Source of the DNA: Hyperoodon ampullatus
Taxonomy: Eukaryota > Chordata > Mammalia > Artiodactyla > Ziphiidae
DNA length: 64,000 bases
Direction: 5' to 3'
Assembly: GCA_949752795.1 (NCBI GenBank)
Contig: OX457064.1
Coordinates: 42,218,368-42,282,367 of the forward strand
The position numbers and the translations under genes were made by a program. The notes under the pieces were generated by a model, which was not told where the DNA came from, did no database searches, and saw only the letters and a list, made by a program, of their open reading frames with translations. Below, in pieces: positions 60,275 through 64,000 of the stretch. How positions within the stretch are numbered: the stretch's first letter is position 1; the number at the start of each line of letters is the position of its first letter.

Positions 60275-60960
60275 GTGATGTCAAGTAAGTAGTTGGATTT
60301 ACGAGTATGAACTTCAGCACCACTGTCTGGCTAGACATAAAAAATGTGAAAGTCCTTAGCATAGAGATAACATTTAAAGGCAAAAGACTGGTTGTGATCA
60401 TCTAGAGTTGGACTGAGGAAGAAAAATAAGAACCTGGGTGACATTCCCATGTTTTAGAATCAGAGAGCTGTAAGGAATTTATAGAGAGTCAGAATGATAA
60501 CTGAATGGGTTAGAGTAGAACCACAGAGTTTTCAGAAAGAAGAATGTATTTCAGAAAGGAAGGAGAAAGAGCACACTCTCAGCGCTGATAGGCTGAGTCA
60601 CATGAGGCTGGGACCACAGCATGGCTGGGCCACGTGGAGGTCACTGGTGCCCTGGCAGGGGCTCTTTCTACATAAGCTAAATCTGACTGAATTGGATTCA
60701 GGAGAGAACGGGAGGAAATATAATGGAATCAGGGTGCACCATCAACTATTTTGAGGAATTTTGTTGTAAAACAGAACAGAGAATTGGAACAGCAGACAGA
60801 GAGAGATGGAACCAGATTTTTGTCTGTATGTCTGTTTTAAGATTGGATAAATTGCATTAGTTGACAGCATGTTTCTATGCTGATGAGAATGTACCAATAG
60901 ATAGAAAAACATTGATGAAGTGGGAGAGATCAAGGCAATGTTAATGCCCTATTCTAAAAG
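60275..60960 (-). mobile_element. L2 reverse-transcriptase region, minus strand
   Basis: Antisense L2 order is clear: AGTAGTTGGATTTACGAGTATG near 60289, CACGTGGAGGTCACTGGTGCCC near 60632, TTGGATTCAGGAGAGAACGGG near 60692, and GCATGTTTCTATGCTGATGAG near 60868. These correspond to the sense-strand ACTCGTATATCCAACTGCC, GGTCACCAATGACCTCCATG and TCATCAGCATACAAACATGC. Stops in all frames. A CHR SINE lies just beyond its right end. Confidence 0.75.
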
Positions 60961-60991
60961 GATTTTTTTTCTGCCAAATCTGTAATACTGG

Positions 60992-61178
60992 GGCTTCCCT
61001 GGTGGCACAGTGGTTGAGAGTCCGCCTGCCGATGCAGGGGACACGGGTTCGTGCCCCAGTCCGGGAAGATCCCGAACATGCCACGAAGCAGCTGGGCCCG
61101 TGAGCCATGGCCGCTGCGCCTGCGCTCCGCAATGGGAGAGGCCACAACAGTGAGAGGCCCGTGTACCCACCCCCGCAA
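60992..61178 (+). mobile_element. CHR-1-type SINE with a small deletion
   Basis: Forward copy with head GGCTTCCCTGGTGGCACAG, B-box-like GGGTTCGTGCCCC, and GTGAGCCATGGCCGCTGCGC. Between CCTGCGC and TCCGCAATGGG it lacks about 15 bp found in the 57-kb copy. The tail starts CCCACCCCCGC before the A-run. Sixteen-base duplications AAATCTGTAATACTGG (60976-60991 and 61179-61194) are exact. Overlapping frames of 68-85 codons are by-products. Confidence 0.97.
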
Positions 61179-61194
61179 AAATCTGTAATACTGG

Positions 61195-61734
61195 AGAAAA
61201 CAACATTTATATAAACAAAGTGAATTTAGCCTATGTCAGTATTATTTCCAATTCTGGGCCTACCAGAGAGATATTAGGAGAGACAAACAGAGTGCAACAG
61301 AATGCAAAGGAGACAGACAGACAGAGACAGAGAGAAAAAGAGATACACACACACACACACACACAAGGATGCTGGAAAATTCTGTCCCCAAAGGAACATT
61401 TGGAGGAATAGGCTGTCTTACGGAGGAAGAGCTAACTGAAAAAAGAGCAGCATCCTAGAGCCTATAGTCATGAGGCCTGAAGCATGGCAAGGAGAATGTG
61501 CCCATGCAGCCCAGAGCAGGAAGCAACCAAGAGCAGGAAGCTGAAAGGAGATGTTAGGAACAGCTGGTGATTAGCTGGGCTCTCCTACCAGCACCTCCCT
61601 CTGGTGTGCTCCCACTCAGGAGAACCTAATTATGTCCATCAGGGGAGAAGCTGACAGACCAGATACATCCCACCCCTGATTCTATCAAGTTGTTTTCTTT
61701 TTTATATTTTCTTTTCCATACCAAGGTCAGGCCT
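61195..61734. other. Unassigned DNA with simple repeat
   Basis: No gene recognised. Contains the (GACA)/(GAGA)/(CA) tract at 61311-61366 and a second CTCF-like match at 61594-61609 (CCTCCCTCTGGTGTGC). Confidence 0.4.
61311..61366 (+). repeat. Compound GACA/GAGA/CA microsatellite
   Basis: GACAGACAGACAGAGACAGAG, then AGAAAAAGAGATA and a pure CACACA run of about 22 bp. Confidence 0.95.
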
Positions 61735-61875
61735 TCCATCATCTTTCCCCTGGACTCTTCTGCTAGCATGTTAAGTTCTTTTCTCTGTCTCCCTCCACTG
61801 CTCTTATAATTCCCCAAGTCTGCTTTTTGAAACACAGTTGTTATTTTGCCATCACTCTGATAAAAACTTACCTAC
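61735..61875 (+). mobile_element. L2 fragment
   Basis: TCATCTTTCCCCTGGACTCTTCTGC, CTCTGTCTCCCTCCACTGCTC, then GCCATCACTCTGATAAAAAC parallels the L2 block for CATCTCTCGCCTGGATTACTGC, CTGCTTCCACTCTTGCC, and CATGTCACTCCTCTGCTCAAAACC. Also resembles the 5' end of the L2 at position 1. Confidence 0.6.
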
Positions 61876-62126
61876 AACAAAGTTGACAAACTTTCTTAAA
61901 GGGCCAGAGAGTAAAGGTCTGAGGCTTGTGAGCCATAGGGACTCTGTCACCAGTGCTCTGTCACTACTGTTCTGTCACTCATGTTCTGTCACTAGTGTTC
62001 AACTTTCACGCTGTCACACAACAGTGGCTTAGGCAATACATACATGTATAAGGTGTCTGTGTTCCAATAAAAATTTAATTACAAAACAGGAGGCCAACCC
62101 ACAGGCCACAGTTTGCAGACCCTACC
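61876..62126 (+). mobile_element. hAT-Charlie-type DNA transposon, second copy
   Basis: GACAAACTTTCTTAAAGGGCCAGAGAG at the left, GTGTCTGTGTTCCAATAAAAATTTAATTAC inside, and CCACAGTTTGCAGACC at the right. Same family as 33121-33338. The middle holds a four-unit 14-bp minisatellite that the other copy lacks, which accounts for most of the extra length. Confidence 0.85.
61942..61998 (+). repeat. 14-bp minisatellite, four units
   Basis: Units CTCTGTCACCAGTG, CTCTGTCACTACTG, TTCTGTCACTCATG and TTCTGTCACTAGTG. The TGTCAC core recurs exactly every 14 bp (61945, 61959, 61973, 61987). The seed CTCTGTCAC is part of the transposon. Confidence 0.95.
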
Positions 62127-64000
62127 CTACAAAATACAAATCCAAACGACAGAGAATATGAAGGCATTGTCATTGGTATCCACTGGTATCTATTCAATAT
62201 CACCATCTTACTCCATTGTGAAACAGTTCACAACCCTGATGAAAATGTCATTTCAATAACTTGATGCAATCTATCCCACACTCCCAACTGGGTCAGAAAA
62301 TTTGTTTCCTGCTACATAAAATACTAGTATCAACTGTTTTTTCCACAACTGTATGAGTATGTAATGATAAAATAATAGCAATAGTCAACGTGAAAATCTC
62401 CTAGCATTCATATATTCTCAGGCTATTAACATCCCCTCCAAAAGTTATTTCAACATATAAACATAATACATCTGATGAGAAATAGTGATCCTTGATACAC
62501 TGAATTCATAGTCAAGAATAGTAGTTGATGTCCCCTTCAATTGTGTGTGTGTACACATATTTGTGGCTAGAAATAGAATAGCTCATTAGAGAAAATGAGG
62601 ATTTTGTAAACTATAGAGACTCAAGTTAGTATCATAGGTCTAACCCTCCAATTATCTGTGATCTTGGCTAAGGTATTAATGATGATTTAATTTTATATTC
62701 TCTCTGAAATGCTGTGGTTCTAAAGATTTTGTGAAGTAATTAATTCGTATTTACTTACATAGGTTTCTGTTAGTTATGTAATATATAATATGATAAGTAC
62801 AAAAAATGACAATTAATATAGTTATACTGTAGGTATGTATGTGGGCATGCAATAAGTGTTTATTTTCTTAAAAACGCTGAATTTTAAAAACTTCTTTCAA
62901 TGCCCTTAATGATGCCATAGTTATACTAAGTATGATTAATAATGTTGCAATCCTTTAAACGTTTCTTTCAATCTCCAATGACTGATCTCTTCTGTCTCTC
63001 TGAAACCTCTCAATCAACTGGCCCCTGTGCTACTCTGTTCAAAGTAATTAACACAAGCTGCCAAAATATACAAACACCATAACATCAGTGACTTTACACA
63101 ACCAGAGAGATGCTTGCACAGCTCTCCTCCAATCAGAGTCCAGGAACCGAGGATACCCAATTTGCAACCCTGTCATCACAAGATCCTTCATTTTCAATCA
63201 CATGAACAGAAAAGAGCGTGTGGTAGGAACACGCTGCTATTAACTGTTTTCAACTTGATGTAACACATCATTTCCCCTCACATTCCCAAAACTCAGTTAC
63301 ACACCAGCACAATTACTGCTAGAGAGAATGGGAAATGAAGTCTTCCTGTGTGTCCAGAAGGAGGAAAGAGAGTATAGAACATTTAGAATTTTCTTTTCAA
63401 AATGATACTTAAGTTGAGAATAGTATTTCTAAAAGCAGGGGAAAATCCATTACAACAAATAGTTGGAAACATTGTAAGATACATGAAATAAATATGTGAA
63501 ATTTTGGAAAGTTTTGTAACGCTGAGGATAATTTAATTTCTATGGGCAAAAGTTTTACTATAAATATTTCCTAGAGGTAAAAAAAACAAAAACCAAAAAA
63601 AAATTGGTAAAAATACTTTCCTTAAAGCTTACAACATGGAACTAACACAAATACACCCAAAAATGACTCTCCTTTTTTAGGTAAATTGGGATGGATTCCT
63701 ATGAAAGGTCCAATGAGTCACTTATAGGTCTTTCTGTATATTCGTTTATTTAAATACAGTGTAATAAGTTGTCTCAAACATCCTTGCTATATTTCTGGTA
63801 ATGATGAACTGCCAGTATCCAATGCCCATGGAGTTTGAGGTTATTAGTCCCTTAGTCAATGAGACAGTACATGTTGGAAGCTGATTCTGTGGTCTTTCTT
63901 CCATCTTCAGAACATGATCTTTGGTGTAACCTCCCTTGCAACATTAATTCAAGGAATCTTTACAAGAACACAGGGTCCAAGTTAAATGTGATTCACTGAC
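62127..64000. other. Unassigned non-coding DNA
   Basis: AT-rich with no gene or confident repeat. Short GT run at 62543-62556 and an A-rich tract at 63580-63603. Confidence 0.45.

Noticed and set aside
60992..61065. tRNA gene (internal A and B boxes)
   Set aside because: The tRNA-like head belongs to a CHR SINE; it lacks a full cloverleaf and is followed by the SINE body and A tail. The same applies to all other CHR copies.
61942..61998. CRISPR-like array
   Set aside because: Four 14-bp units without spacers, inside a DNA transposon in a mammalian genome: a minisatellite.

Overview
This window looks like AT-rich, non-coding nuclear DNA from a cetacean, probably a toothed whale. The key evidence is eight tRNA-Glu-derived SINEs of the CHR group, most with clean target-site duplications. 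Their head (GGGCTTCCCTGGTGG...) and the phrase GTGAGCCATGGCCGCTGAGC belong to the CHR-1/CHR-2 SINEs of whales, hippopotamuses and relatives. I see none of the BovB or Bov-tA copies that would fill a ruminant window, and no pig PRE-1. The rest of the repeat load is shared by all placental mammals: LINE-1, LINE-2, MIR, MaLR/ERVL LTRs, hAT-Charlie and Tigger DNA transposons. All identifications come from reading the sequence against remembered consensus features; nothing was searched or aligned by computer.

No protein-coding exon, RNA gene or recognisable processed gene copy was found. The longest open frames are under 130 codons. They run through SINEs, lie antisense to LINE-1, or match nothing I know. 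The window is best read as a gene desert or the inside of a very long intron.

Layout. 1-6.8 kb: L2 and MIR relics in mostly unassigned DNA. 6.8-12.1 kb: a LINE-1 cluster holding a 3.4-kb degenerate copy that carries a microsatellite and a 68-bp tandem duplication. 12-22.6 kb: sparse DNA with four CHR SINEs (13.4, 16.5, 19.8 and 22.4 kb). 23.3-25 kb: two convergent LINE-1 3' ends and a MIR. 25-33 kb: the longest repeat-poor stretch. 33-42 kb: hAT and Tigger elements, then LINE-1 relics, one with a 64-bp LINE-1 tail nested inside it. 41.7-49 kb: ERVL and MaLR LTRs, a 1.7-kb L2, two CHR SINEs, two young LINE-1 tails, and a pair of related segments of about 175 bp. 49-57 kb: mostly unassigned, with an L2, MIRs and a MER5-type element. 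57-64 kb: two CHR SINEs around a 2.2-kb repeat-poor block with a CTCF-like motif, an L2 apparently split by an unidentified 0.6-kb segment, and a hAT element carrying a 14-bp minisatellite.

I found no previously undescribed functional system. The points worth a second look are small structural ones: a probable LINE-1 3' transduction, a miniature nested LINE-1 insertion, repeat-mediated deletions inside SINEs, a minisatellite born inside a DNA transposon, and the related pair at 46.6 and 49.0 kb.
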